A stretch of DNA of 64,000 nt from an uncultured Cocleimonas sp. (GTDB lineage Bacteria > Pseudomonadota > Gammaproteobacteria > Thiotrichales > Thiotrichaceae). Position 1 is the first letter of the stretch, and each line of letters opens with the position of its first letter. The stretch covers positions 1 to 64,000 of the forward strand of contig NZ_CANLZW010000001.1 of NCBI RefSeq assembly GCF_947495625.1, in the 5' to 3' direction. Position numbers and translations under genes: made by a program. The notes below the pieces were generated by a model, which was given only the letters and a program-made list of their open reading frames with translations, had not been told where the DNA came from and did no database searches. This document shows positions 25,716 through 34,709 of the stretch, one piece after another.

Positions 25716-27766
25716 GCTGCCAATCCAGAATGTTTGAGTAAGGCATCGACTTTTGGCTCTCTGCCTCTAAATGCTTTGAAAGAATCAATTGCCGGACGCG
25801 AACCACCCACTTCAAGAATTTCTGTAAGAAAGGCTTTACCCACATTTTCATTGAATAAACCTTCTTCTTCGAACCTCGCAAAAGCATCAGCAGAAAGTAC
25901 TTCAGCCCATTTATAGCTGTAGTACCCCGCTGCATAACCACCCGCAAAGATGTGTGAGAAACCATGCTGAAAACGGTTAAAAGTGGGGGGGTGTATAACC
26001 GCAACTTCATCACGTGTTTTATTCAACACATCCTGAACTTGCTGCGATGTTTTGATTGAAGTATCCATGTGGAGACGCATATCGAACATCGAAAATTCTA
26101 ATTGACGCACCATACCCATGGCACTCTGGAAATGTCTTGCCGCCTGCATTTTATCGAATAACTCATCAGGAATTTTTTCACCCGTTTCGTAATGTGCCGC
26201 AAACATATCCAGCGCTTCACGCTGCCAACACCAGTTTTCCATAAACTGACTAGGTAGTTCTACTGCATCCCACTCAACACCGCTAATACCAGAAATATCC
26301 AGATAATCTACCTGGGTCATCATGTGGTGCAAGCCATGGCCAAACTCGTGGAATAAAGTGATCACTTCATCATGCGTAAATAACGCTGGCTTACCGCCAG
26401 CAGGTGGTGCTGAGTTACACGTCATGAATGCGACGGGTGTTTGCAGCTCATCCACCATTTTAAAACGACTACAAAAATCAGCCATCCATGCGCCGCCACG
26501 TTTGTTCTGGCGTGCATATAAATCCAAATAGAAACGAGCTTTCAAGTTACCTTGTGCATCATTGATATGGAAAAAACGCACATCAGAGTGCCAGCTTTCC
26601 TGCTCTTTATTTTGTGTAATCTTAACGTTATAGAGCTTCTCAACCAACTCGAATAAACCATCCAAAACATTATCAACGGGGAAGTATGGCTTTAAATCTT
26701 CATCGCTAATGCTATAGCGTTGTTGTTTCAGTTTTTCACTGACATAGCCTACATCCCAAGCCTGAAGATCCGATATACCCACTTCTTCTTTGGCAAATTG
26801 CTTTAGCTCTTCGTATTCTTTTTTTGCAAACGGCAAAGATTTTTCAGCTAGTTCAGAGAGAAACTGCAAAACTTGTTCTGGTGATTCTGCCATTTTTGTA
26901 TCTAGGGATAAATTTGCATAGCTATCAAAACCTAATAACTGCGCTTTTTCCTGACGAAGCTGCAAGATCTTTTCCATGTTCTGGCTATTATCCAAAGCTT
27001 CATTATCACCTTGATCAGAAGCGCGTGTGCTATAGGCACGATACATTTCTGCTCGTAATTCGCGATCATCCGCATAGGTCATTACTGCATAGTAAGATGG
27101 GAATTCCAGCGTTAACATCCAGCCTTCGGCATCTCTTTGCTTAGCGGCTTCTGCTGCTTGCTCTATTGCAGTATCTGGTAAACCTTTTAAAGCTGATTTA
27201 TCAGTCAGTAATTTCGTCCAGGCATTGCTCGCGTCTAAAACATTATCTGAGTACTTAGAAGTCAGTGTTGAAAGCTCTTTGCTGATTTCTCCATAGCGCT
27301 TTTTCTTATCGCTTTCCAGATCAACGCCAGACAAGCGGAAACCTTTAATTGAATCTTCCAGTGACTTGCGTTGTGCATCATCAAGACCTAATGCATCGGC
27401 ATTCGTTTGAATCTGTTCGATTGCTTTAAATAGCGATTTGTTCTGTCCCATTTCGGTGCTGTATTCGCTTAGTTTTGGCAAACAGGCGTTGTATGCATCA
27501 CGAAGTTCAGGAGAATTCACAACCCCGTTCATATGGCTAATTGGTGACCACATGCGACTTAATTTGTTATCAACTGTTTCTAGTGGCTCAATTAAGTTCG
27601 CCCAGGTGTATTCTGTGTTTTCATCTAGCAACGTTTGGGTAAGCTCTCGCGCTTCTTTTATTAACTCATCAAGCGCTGGCTCAATTTGCTCAGCTTGTAT
27701 TTTTGAAAATTCTGGAAGATCTTTAATATCTAATAATGGAGAATTCATTTGTTTTTCTATGCTCAC
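25712..27766 (-). CDS. prlC: Oligopeptidase A (M3 metallopeptidase)
   Basis: This cytoplasmic zinc peptidase degrades short peptides, including cleaved signal peptides. The 684 residues have the HEFGHGLHHM zinc motif (about 472-481) with the third ligand Glu downstream (SGVEWDAVELPSQF), and the family C-terminus GGSRPAIDSFKAFRGREP. Length matches. It is the first gene of a two-gene unit with xthA. A C7 tract within codons for HPPTF resembles the dispersed motif. Confidence 0.95.
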   Translation of the reverse strand: MSIEKQMNSPLLDIKDLPEFSKIQAEQIEPALDELIKEARELTQTLLDENTEYTWANLIEPLETVDNKLSRMWSPISHMNGVVNSPELRDAYNACLPKLSEYSTEMGQNKSLFKAIEQIQTNADALGLDDAQRKSLEDSIKGFRLSGVDLESDKKKRYGEISKELSTLTSKYSDNVLDASNAWTKLLTDKSALKGLPDTAIEQAAEAAKQRDAEGWMLTLEFPSYYAVMTYADDRELRAEMYRAYSTRASDQGDNEALDNSQNMEKILQLRQEKAQLLGFDSYANLSLDTKMAESPEQVLQFLSELAEKSLPFAKKEYEELKQFAKEEVGISDLQAWDVGYVSEKLKQQRYSISDEDLKPYFPVDNVLDGLFELVEKLYNVKITQNKEQESWHSDVRFFHINDAQGNLKARFYLDLYARQNKRGGAWMADFCSRFKMVDELQTPVAFMTCNSAPPAGGKPALFTHDEVITLFHEFGHGLHHMMTQVDYLDISGISGVEWDAVELPSQFMENWCWQREALDMFAAHYETGEKIPDELFDKMQAARHFQSAMGMVRQLEFSMFDMRLHMDTSIKTSQQVQDVLNKTRDEVAVIHPPTFNRFQHGFSHIFAGGYAAGYYSYKWAEVLSADAFARFEEEGLFNENVGKAFLTEILEVGGSRPAIDSFKAFRGREPKVDALLKHSGLAA
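25980..25995. repeat. Near-match of the dispersed motif in prlC
   Basis: AAAGTGGGGGGGTGTA on the plus strand matches AAAGTAGGGGGGTGTC at 14 of 16 bases. It is the antisense of codons for IHPPTF near the C-terminus of PrlC. Confidence 0.45.
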
Positions 27767-27854
27767 TTAGTTTTTATAATGACTTTTAAATATGGGTATT
27801 GTTTTAAGATGGCGATTTTGAAACGTATATCAAGAGCCAACTTAGCCTGTTAAA

Positions 27855-28994
27855 TTATTCTATTAAACTCACGATAGAATTTTCAACGCCTATCGTCATT
27901 TCACCAGACATTACTTTGTGAATTTGTTCATTCACTAATTCACCACGCCAATCATCAGAGAGTCTTGATTCACCAGATTGAACCAACGTCGCCAACTGCT
28001 TTCTTGTCGCAATCACTGCTGCCGTTATATTGTGTTTTTTTGCCTGAATTTGTACCACGATCATCAACAAATCAATAAGTGCATTTTGATTGGGCGTTGG
28101 TTTTTTACTTCTTGGTAATTCGGGCCATTCTGCTTCGGGCGTATCTTGACCTTTTTTAATCAGGTCTAACCAGATTTGATGAGTATTACTGCTTCTATCA
28201 GCGTTAATACCTCTAATTTCTCCAATCTCAGTAAGGTTTGACGGCTGTTGTCGCGATAAATCTAATAAAATATCATCGCTCACTATCCACTTTCTGGGTC
28301 TATCAGACTTTTCTGCTTTGTCTTCACGCCATGCTGCCAACTCTCTTAAAATAGCCAGCTGAGGTCGTTTTAATACTTGATTGCCCCTGACTTTTTTCCA
28401 GCGCTCACGTGAATTACTGGCATAGACTTCTGGATCCGTCGCTCGTGCAAAGTCTTTATCCAGCCAGCTGAGACGATTCTGTTCTTTTAATTTATCGATC
28501 ATCTTTGGATAAATTTGCGCAAGATAACGCACATCATCAATCGCATATTCTAATTGCGCTGGCTTGAGTGGGCGTTTAGACCAATCGGTTCTCGATTGCG
28601 TTTTCGCCAGACTAACACCCAGCATATCCTCCACCAATCTGGCATAACCCATTTGATCGCCTATGCCTAAAACAGATGCCGCAACCTGCGTATCAAAAAT
28701 TGGCGCGGGTACTTTCCCCGTTAATTGCAATAGTATCTCTAGATCCTGATGAGCAGCATGTAACACTTTGACGATATTAGGATTGTGCAAGATTGAGGAA
28801 AACGACGAAATATCGTCAATAGATAATGGATCAATACACGCCCTTAAACCCTCTGCTTCCACTTGGACCAGACAGAGTTTTGCATAGTAAGTTTTTTCGC
28901 GGAGGAATTCGGTATCAATTGCAACCCAGCTTGAGTTACTAATTTTATTTACAAAGTTTTCTAGTTGTTCTGTTGTTTCGATCAGGTCAAACAC
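27855..28994 (-). CDS. rnd: Ribonuclease D
   Basis: This 3'-5' exoribonuclease matures tRNA and other stable RNA 3' ends. The 379 residues contain the DEDDy motifs: VAIDTEFLREKTYYAKLCLVQ (about 24-44), LHAAHQDLEIL, FDTQVAA and YAIDDVRYLAQIY (about 151-163). HRDC-like regions follow (about 205-375). It is monocistronic, and its promoter should lie in the 590-base gap upstream, shared with the small RNA candidates. Confidence 0.94.
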   Translation of the reverse strand: MFDLIETTEQLENFVNKISNSSWVAIDTEFLREKTYYAKLCLVQVEAEGLRACIDPLSIDDISSFSSILHNPNIVKVLHAAHQDLEILLQLTGKVPAPIFDTQVAASVLGIGDQMGYARLVEDMLGVSLAKTQSRTDWSKRPLKPAQLEYAIDDVRYLAQIYPKMIDKLKEQNRLSWLDKDFARATDPEVYASNSRERWKKVRGNQVLKRPQLAILRELAAWREDKAEKSDRPRKWIVSDDILLDLSRQQPSNLTEIGEIRGINADRSSNTHQIWLDLIKKGQDTPEAEWPELPRSKKPTPNQNALIDLLMIVVQIQAKKHNITAAVIATRKQLATLVQSGESRLSDDWRGELVNEQIHKVMSGEMTIGVENSIVSLIE

Positions 28995-29119
28995 TGCTGC
29001 ACCAAAGTATTAAAATCAATACTTCAGCATAAAGCACTGTTTTTAATTTTGATACTTATTTATCCAAGATTGTAGAATCTTTATAAGTATTTAATAATAT
29101 TGGAATATTTTTCTGTTTA

Positions 29120-29148
29120 TTGACAGTTTTACAAACAAAGAGCATTCT
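29120..29148 (+). promoter_or_regulatory. Sigma-70 promoter for a small RNA
   Basis: A consensus TTGACA (29120-29125) is 17 bases from CATTCT (29143-29148), which keeps the important A2 and T6 of the -10 box. No protein gene follows; a structured stretch and a terminator do. Confidence 0.5.
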
Positions 29149-29149
29149 T

Positions 29150-29260
29150 GAGGTGTAAAAGAATTCCTCCAACCGCTAGGAGGGGTATAGTCGGATACGG
29201 AGGATGCTCCCCCTTACCGACACACTAAAAAGCCTATTCAATGAATAGGCTTTTTTTTAT
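29150..29260 (+). ncRNA. Candidate small RNA, about 105 nt
   Basis: Between the promoter and a strong terminator (29227-29258) lie about 70 bases with no coding frame but clear secondary structure. CCTCC (29166-29170) pairs with GGAGG (29179-29183), and GTCGG (29190-29194) pairs with CCGAC (29217-29221) enclosing GGAG / CTCC. CCTCC is anti-Shine-Dalgarno-like and several GGA triplets are present, so it could base-pair with mRNAs or bind CsrA; both are guesses. I match it to no known RNA family. Confidence 0.5.
29227..29258 (+). terminator. Intrinsic terminator of the plus-strand small RNA
   Basis: A perfect 13-bp stem (AAAAAGCCTATTC, 29227-29239, with GAATAGGCTTTTT, 29243-29255) and a T8 tract. 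No protein gene lies directly upstream on this strand. Confidence 0.85.
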
Positions 29261-29298
29261 CAAAAAATCTAACACTTACTCGTAATGTAGACTTCCCA

Positions 29299-29448
29299 AA
29301 AGAATAAAAGCCAGACCGAAGTCTGGCAAAAACTCTTAAATAAGCAAGGGGGGCTTATGTAAGAGTGGAGAGTCCAATGGACTCAGGGCTAACAACATAG
29401 ATAAAATCGGGGGCTTTAGTTATTGTTATTAGCTAAGCAAAACATTAA
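29299..29448 (-). ncRNA. Candidate minus-strand small RNA, about 150 nt
   Basis: On the minus strand a TATATT box (29460-29455) precedes four hairpins. GCTAA / TTAGC encloses a large region; GAGTCC / GGACTC has a 3-base loop; ACTCTTA-c-ATAAGC pairs with GCTTAT-t-TAAGAGT around a CCCCCTT loop. The last is GCCAGAC-TTCG-GTCTGGC (29327-29310), followed by CTTTTATTCTTTT, an intrinsic terminator. A C-rich loop is typical of RNAs that pair with Shine-Dalgarno sequences. It converges with the plus-strand candidate. The hairpins would also fold from the plus strand, but the T tract fits only the minus strand. Confidence 0.38.
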
Positions 29449-29582
29449 ATTAAAAATATAGTAACTGCTGAAGCGTAACGGTAATATCTCATAGTTGAAT
29501 ATTATCTTCATTATGAAAACGATAAGCTTCACCACTTTCTGATGAATGGCCCGCTGTTAAACTTCTGAGAAAAGAATACTTT

Positions 29583-30032
29583 ATGAATAAACACTTGTTA
29601 ATCGCCATCCTAATGTCACCATTTCTAGCGCTAGGAGGTTATTTTCTTGCAGGCATCTATTCAGATGAAGAAAAAGCAGAAGAGCTGGATAAAATGCTGG
29701 TTGTTACGGATAGTTGTTTGCCCGTTGAAGACCGCTGTGAAATTCTTGGTGTAGGAATGGAAATGCACCTCAAGTTTCAAGCTCCACCAAGTTATCAACG
29801 CTTATTGCCCATTGAATTATTCTCAAAAACTTCACTCGATGATGTCGCCATGTCAATAATCATTGATGGGGAAGAAGCCCAGCCTGTAAAAATGATAGAC
29901 TCTGGGGATAAAAAGCGCTGGACTATAAATTTAATGCCGACCGGGACAGTGACTCCCGATAATATGAAGATACGACTTGCCGTATCTTATAAGGCAGCGC
30001 TTCATTTAGCTGAGTTCCCTATTAAATACTAA
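29583..30032 (+). CDS. Membrane-anchored protein of unknown function
   Basis: The 149 residues start with one hydrophobic helix (about 5-25, signal anchor or uncleaved signal) and a periplasmic domain with a Cys pair (SCLPVEDRC). The domain is beta-rich (MEMHLKFQAPPSYQRLLPIEL, then a regular strand pattern). No family is recognised. It lies 21 bases upstream of the cNMP/CBS protein in the same orientation and is probably co-transcribed. Confidence 0.6.
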   Translation: MNKHLLIAILMSPFLALGGYFLAGIYSDEEKAEELDKMLVVTDSCLPVEDRCEILGVGMEMHLKFQAPPSYQRLLPIELFSKTSLDDVAMSIIIDGEEAQPVKMIDSGDKKRWTINLMPTGTVTPDNMKIRLAVSYKAALHLAEFPIKY

Positions 30033-30053
30033 CTTTTACCAGAAAAATTTATC

Positions 30054-31904
30054 ATGGAAATAGAACAACTAGAAATTCGCGAATATCTGGAGACTTGTTC
30101 TCCATTAGATAAACTTTCAGCAGAGTGCCTTGATGAAATTGTCAAAACACTCGAAGTTGCTTATTTACGCAGAGGCAAGTTATTACTTAATCCTGGCGAT
30201 GAAAATCAATCTTTATACTTAATACGAACTGGAGCTTTAGAGCTTTACGATACCGACGGTAATATTTCGGCTCAACTTTCTGAAGGAGATTGGGCAGGTC
30301 ATCGCTCTACCATGCTAAGCGGCATCGTTACCCGCAAAGTAATGGCTATTGAAGATACGCTTTTATATGTCATTGCAGCACCTGTATTCAAAAAATTATT
30401 AAAAGAACAAGTACCAATAAGAGAGTATTTTTCTGAACGTAAAAATGAGCGTATTCGAAGCGCCATCAAAGATATCAGCAATAACGAACGCAGCACGTTA
30501 ATCTCAACTCGCGTGGGCGAGTTATCGCACGCACTACCATTAATTGTAGAATCTACCACCACCATTAAAGAAGCCGCCAATAGAATGACTAGCGAGCACG
30601 TGAGTGCCCTATTGGTCATGAATCAAGGTGAAAGCAATATCCAGGGAATTATTACAGACCGTGAATTTTGCACCAAAGTAGTGGCAAATGGACTAAATTT
30701 AGAAGATACCGTTGATACCATTATGACGCGAAATCTAATAACCATGCCTTCCACGGCAACCGCATCCCAAGCGCTATTAACAATGGCCAGAAACAATATT
30801 CGCCATATTCCTGTCTTAGAAAATAATATCATTAAATCAATGGTGACCGCCGCCGACATTATCCGTCAGCAAAGTGATAATGCAGTTTATTTAATCAATG
30901 AAATTCATCGAGCAAAGTCAGTTGAAGAACTAACCAGTTTGAGCAAACAACTCGCGCCAACACTGGTAAATCTCGTTAAAAGTGGACTCAATGCCGACGA
31001 CACAGCTCATTCAATAAGCTCGATTGGCGAATCGATTGCTAAACGTTTATTACGAATGGCAGAAGAAAAGCTAGGTCCACCACCGATACCCTATGCATTC
31101 ATCATTGCTGGATCTCAGGCACGTAATGAGCAAACGGCTCACTCTGATCAAGATAACGCGCTAATCCTATCCGATGATTATGTTGAAGAAAAACATGATG
31201 AGTACTTCCTGGCATTGGCTCAATTTGTCTCTGATGGTTTGGACGCTTGTGGTTACATTTATTGCCCAGGCGATGTCATGGCAACCAATAAAAAATGGCG
31301 CCAACCCCTTTCAGTATGGAGATCATACTTCAAAAAATGGATAGATGAGCCAGAACCAAAACCACTTATGTATGCGAGTATATTTTTTGATTTACGTTGT
31401 ATCTTTGGCGAAGCCCAGCTGCTTGAAGAGTTACAAACTAAAGTTTACAAAAGAACCAAAAAGAGTGATCTTTTCATCAATCTAATGGTTGAAAATGCTT
31501 TGCATTATCGACCACCCTTAGGCCTGTTCAGACATTTTGTACTAGAAAAAACAGGTGCCGAACAAAAAGCGCTTAATATGAAAAAAAGAGGCGTTGTGCC
31601 AATTATTGATCTCGCACGCGTATACGCGTTAAAAGCCGGTTCACATGTTATAAATACGCAGGAGCGTTTAGAAGCGGCAGCTGTTGCTGGAGTACTTAGC
31701 CAGGAAGGAAAAGCCGACTTAAAAGATGCTTTCGAGTTTATCTCTACGGTTCGTCTTCAACATCAAGCGATGCAGATAGAAAATGGAAAAATTGCTGACA
31801 ACCATGTGCCCCCAGAAGAACTGTCTTCATTAGAGCGACGACATTTAAAAGATTCTTTTGAAATTGTGAGTACCTTGCAAACAGCCATGGAAAGGCTCAG
31901 CTAA
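30054..31904 (+). CDS. cNMP-binding, CBS and DUF294 nucleotidyltransferase-like protein
   Basis: The 616 residues show four parts: a cyclic-nucleotide-binding domain (about 15-130), a CBS pair (about 155-275, with ITDREFCTKVV and IRHIPVLENN), a DUF294 nucleotidyltransferase-like domain (about 335-460, GSQARNEQTAHSDQDNALIL) and a DUF294 C-terminal substrate-binding region (about 480-610). The GS...DxD pattern resembles GlnD-type nucleotidyltransferases. Its stop overlaps the ATG of a DEDD exonuclease by one base. In many gammaproteobacteria this pair sits beside the DUF4212/SSS symporter; here that symporter is 16 kb away. Confidence 0.88.
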   Translation: MEIEQLEIREYLETCSPLDKLSAECLDEIVKTLEVAYLRRGKLLLNPGDENQSLYLIRTGALELYDTDGNISAQLSEGDWAGHRSTMLSGIVTRKVMAIEDTLLYVIAAPVFKKLLKEQVPIREYFSERKNERIRSAIKDISNNERSTLISTRVGELSHALPLIVESTTTIKEAANRMTSEHVSALLVMNQGESNIQGIITDREFCTKVVANGLNLEDTVDTIMTRNLITMPSTATASQALLTMARNNIRHIPVLENNIIKSMVTAADIIRQQSDNAVYLINEIHRAKSVEELTSLSKQLAPTLVNLVKSGLNADDTAHSISSIGESIAKRLLRMAEEKLGPPPIPYAFIIAGSQARNEQTAHSDQDNALILSDDYVEEKHDEYFLALAQFVSDGLDACGYIYCPGDVMATNKKWRQPLSVWRSYFKKWIDEPEPKPLMYASIFFDLRCIFGEAQLLEELQTKVYKRTKKSDLFINLMVENALHYRPPLGLFRHFVLEKTGAEQKALNMKKRGVVPIIDLARVYALKAGSHVINTQERLEAAAVAGVLSQEGKADLKDAFEFISTVRLQHQAMQIENGKIADNHVPPEELSSLERRHLKDSFEIVSTLQTAMERLS

Positions 31905-32593
31905 TGTTCTCATTATTTACTAATCCAGACAAAAAAAGACAAAAGCTCTTAGAAAAAGTAGAAAATGAAATCCTCAAAGATTATCTTTCTACGCCAATGC
32001 CTGATTTAAAGTTGCCTGCTTCTGAAGTTGAATTTCTCGCATTGGATTTTGAAACCACCGGATTAGATGCCAATAAAGAAGCTATCCTTTCAATAGGATG
32101 CACGTTAATCAAGGATGGTAGAGTCAAACTTAGCGAGAATAGTCACCACTTCATACAGGTCAATCGAGAAATCCCTCCTGAAAGTGTTGTCATCCATAAA
32201 ATTACCGATGATCGAGCGCAGACTGGCGAGCATTTACATAATGTATTAGAAATGCTGCTAGAGAAAATGAAAGGGCGCGTTCTGTTAGTGCACTACGACA
32301 AAATCGAGAGAAACTTCTTTAACGCCGCCTGTAAAGAAATCTATGGCGATGCTCCACCACTGCTCATTGTAGATACACTGGCAATAGCACAAAAACGCCA
32401 GGATAAGCTCCCTCAGGGTTTCACACCTAACTCTTTACGTTTGTTCAACTTAAGAGCTGCATACGGACTACCACGCTATAACGCCCATAGCGCTTTGGAA
32501 GATGCGATTGCTACAGCCGAATTATTTCTGGCACAAATGGCTAATGGTGATGGACTTGAAAGAGTCCGCTTAAAAGACCTTCTGTCTAAATAA
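31904..32593 (+). CDS. DnaQ-like 3'-5' exonuclease
   Basis: The 229 residues hold the DEDDh motifs: LALDFETTGLDANKEAILSIG (ExoI), LLVHYDKIERNFF (ExoII) and a late AHSALEDAIATAELF (ExoIII with the catalytic His). The fold is that of the polymerase III epsilon subunit, without its polymerase-binding tail. It overlaps the DUF294 gene (TAATG) and ends five bases before a motif hairpin. The co-translation suggests a joint signalling or RNA/DNA degradation role, which is not established. Confidence 0.88.
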   Translation: MFSLFTNPDKKRQKLLEKVENEILKDYLSTPMPDLKLPASEVEFLALDFETTGLDANKEAILSIGCTLIKDGRVKLSENSHHFIQVNREIPPESVVIHKITDDRAQTGEHLHNVLEMLLEKMKGRVLLVHYDKIERNFFNAACKEIYGDAPPLLIVDTLAIAQKRQDKLPQGFTPNSLRLFNLRAAYGLPRYNAHSALEDAIATAELFLAQMANGDGLERVRLKDLLSK

Positions 32594-32598
32594 AAAAA

Positions 32599-32656
32599 GA
32601 CACCCCCCTACTTTAAGACCTTTTTTAGAATAATGGCCTTAAAGTAGGGGGGTGTC
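32599..32656. repeat. Inverted pair of the dispersed motif
   Basis: GACACCCCCCTACTTT (32599-32614) pairs perfectly with AAAGTAGGGGGGTGTC (32641-32656), extended inward by AAG / CTT and CC / GG. The loop holds TTTTTT. It lies five bases after the exonuclease stop and 28 before the leftward lipase stop, so it can end both transcripts. Confidence 0.9.
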
Positions 32657-32684
32657 TTTTGGTTTAAAACGACTCTAAATAGTA

Positions 32685-34697
32685 TTACTGAATAATCTCA
32701 GGATTACTAATGAGTATTGTTGTACCACCTGAACCCTGGAAAGTAGCCATCTGAGTATGCATTTCAGTGAATACATCAAGATACTCTAATGCATCATTCG
32801 GGCCTGCTGGTGTAAGTGGCGAACTATGTGCTCCTTTATTGAAAGTAACAATACCTGCATTACCCGGGGCAATATCAGTAACTGTTGAGCTAACTGCGCT
32901 TGCTCCGATTAAGCTCGATAAAACATCCGTACTTGAATTAGGTACGGTACCATCATCGACGACTTTGATCATGTGAATAGCATTGTTAGCTACAGCCTTG
33001 CTCGCAAAATTAACTGGATCTGAAGAGTCCACTATCCACTGCGCTGCCTGATAGAACGCAGTCAGATCATCACCTGTCACACCCTGAGCTTCAAGGCCAG
33101 CAACGATACGAGGCCCAAATGAATCAGAATCTATCAAAATCTTGCTGATTGGCGCACCTGCTGTTACCACTGAGCTCGGTAATGACTGGGTCTCAACACC
33201 TAGATAAGTCGTTCCAACCACTCCACCTAGAGAATGAGCCACAAAGCCTGTTTTACTGGTATCTATTTTGATAGTAGAACCATCCATACCATTCACAATG
33301 TTACCTAAACTTTTACGCAAGGTAAGAAGGTTTGCAACACCTTGCCTTATATTATCTCGTGAAGTCAGAAGACTCTGTAGATTAATAAAGTGAGTACCTG
33401 AATCATCGATAATACCATCTGGCCCAGCTTCACCCGTTGTGTTGTTAACAAAATCCAGATCGAAAGAAAGCTCTGTTTCATCAAAGTCTGTATTGCTTGC
33501 GTGGAATGGGTTAGGTACTTCCACATCGCCAACTGTGACCGTTTTAGATGCCCCATGCATAGGTAGATCAATAGCGATTACCGCAAATCCAGCATTTGCC
33601 ATTGCATCGGCATAGACCAAAACATCCGTTCTATTTCTCGTTATACCGTGCTGGTAAATAACAACAGGGAAACCTTCAGCCGGAGCTTCGTCTTGAGGCA
33701 TCGTCATCATCACAGGAATAGTCAATGTTGTATTAGCGACAGGTGCCGGATTAAAACGCGTTAGAGAACTTCCACCAGCTCCCATCCAGTAACCCGTAAG
33801 GGGTGCTGTAGGATTTTCTGCCGTTGGTGTTTCTAAGTAATAAGGAACATCCAAGGTTCCCACATAGACATTTGCTGACCCCATTAAACTGCTGTTTACA
33901 TCATTGGTAGATTGACCCGTAGGTACAACAATTAATGATTCAGCTTTTGCACTCGCTTCAACAGCAGAAAGTACAGGAGTGATTGATTGAGTAGTGAAAG
34001 ACCAAGTCAATACAATGCTATCTTTATCAACACCACCCAAAGCACTTGCAACCGTTTCATGGTTATTTACAGACTGTCGAAGTGGTTCTAAATCGTTGTA
34101 ATCACCACCTGTTAAAGGAACAGTACTTCTTGCAATGATATACGCACTCGCACTCACTGCATTTGAACCGTCAGCACCTTTAATTTTGTTGGTTAGTACA
34201 ACCATAAAACTGGTACTTTCAGCCATTGGGGCATTTGGAATCAAAGCCAAGGTAGATCCATCACCAATCGCAGCAGCCGTAAATTCAGCCGCTGTTGCTT
34301 CACGCTCTATTCCAGTTACTGCGCCGGTCGATAAATCTTTTGAAACCTGGAAGATTCTAATTGAATCACCCACGGTCAAACTAGATTGATCAAGAGCCAT
34401 TCCAAAGTCAGCAATTATTGGATTACTTGTTGAGAAACCATCCAATGTATTGATTTGTGGAATTACTGGGCTATCAGTTGTATTCGGTATATTTAGAGTA
34501 CCATCTGTTGAACCTTGGAAAAATAAATCATTTGTCGTTGGTAACTTGCCAGCTGCCGGGTCAAAAATTGGCCCATTAGGTGGAGCAGCTTCAACCGTTT
34601 CGATAGGCGTATCAAAATCGTGATTTGAACCGCCACCACAAGCTGTTAAAAATAATACAGACGCAAAAGTTGCTGTTAATTTTGTAGATATTCTCAT
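32685..34697 (-). CDS. VolA/Pla-1-type outer-membrane lipase lipoprotein
   Basis: The 670 residues begin with a lipoprotein signal (ATFASVLFLTAC, lipid Cys at residue 20). An N-terminal region follows with IFDPAAGKLPTTNDLFFQGSTDGTLNIP, typical of the bacterial virulence factor lipase N-terminal domain. An alpha/beta hydrolase domain (about 330-660) has QHGITRNRTD and the nucleophile elbow FVAHSLGGVVG (about 483-493), and late HSS for the catalytic His. Vibrio VolA is a surface lysophospholipase that releases fatty acids. It follows fadL by 12 bases, as in Vibrio, so the released acids are probably imported through FadL. Confidence 0.88.
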   Translation of the reverse strand: MRISTKLTATFASVLFLTACGGGSNHDFDTPIETVEAAPPNGPIFDPAAGKLPTTNDLFFQGSTDGTLNIPNTTDSPVIPQINTLDGFSTSNPIIADFGMALDQSSLTVGDSIRIFQVSKDLSTGAVTGIEREATAAEFTAAAIGDGSTLALIPNAPMAESTSFMVVLTNKIKGADGSNAVSASAYIIARSTVPLTGGDYNDLEPLRQSVNNHETVASALGGVDKDSIVLTWSFTTQSITPVLSAVEASAKAESLIVVPTGQSTNDVNSSLMGSANVYVGTLDVPYYLETPTAENPTAPLTGYWMGAGGSSLTRFNPAPVANTTLTIPVMMTMPQDEAPAEGFPVVIYQHGITRNRTDVLVYADAMANAGFAVIAIDLPMHGASKTVTVGDVEVPNPFHASNTDFDETELSFDLDFVNNTTGEAGPDGIIDDSGTHFINLQSLLTSRDNIRQGVANLLTLRKSLGNIVNGMDGSTIKIDTSKTGFVAHSLGGVVGTTYLGVETQSLPSSVVTAGAPISKILIDSDSFGPRIVAGLEAQGVTGDDLTAFYQAAQWIVDSSDPVNFASKAVANNAIHMIKVVDDGTVPNSSTDVLSSLIGASAVSSTVTDIAPGNAGIVTFNKGAHSSPLTPAGPNDALEYLDVFTEMHTQMATFQGSGGTTILISNPEIIQ

Positions 34698-34709
34698 TAT
34701 TCGCTCCCC

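Noticed and set aside
25485..25916. Plus-strand 143-codon frame across xthA and prlC
   Set aside because: It is antisense to two conserved genes and has no start signal or recognisable domain.
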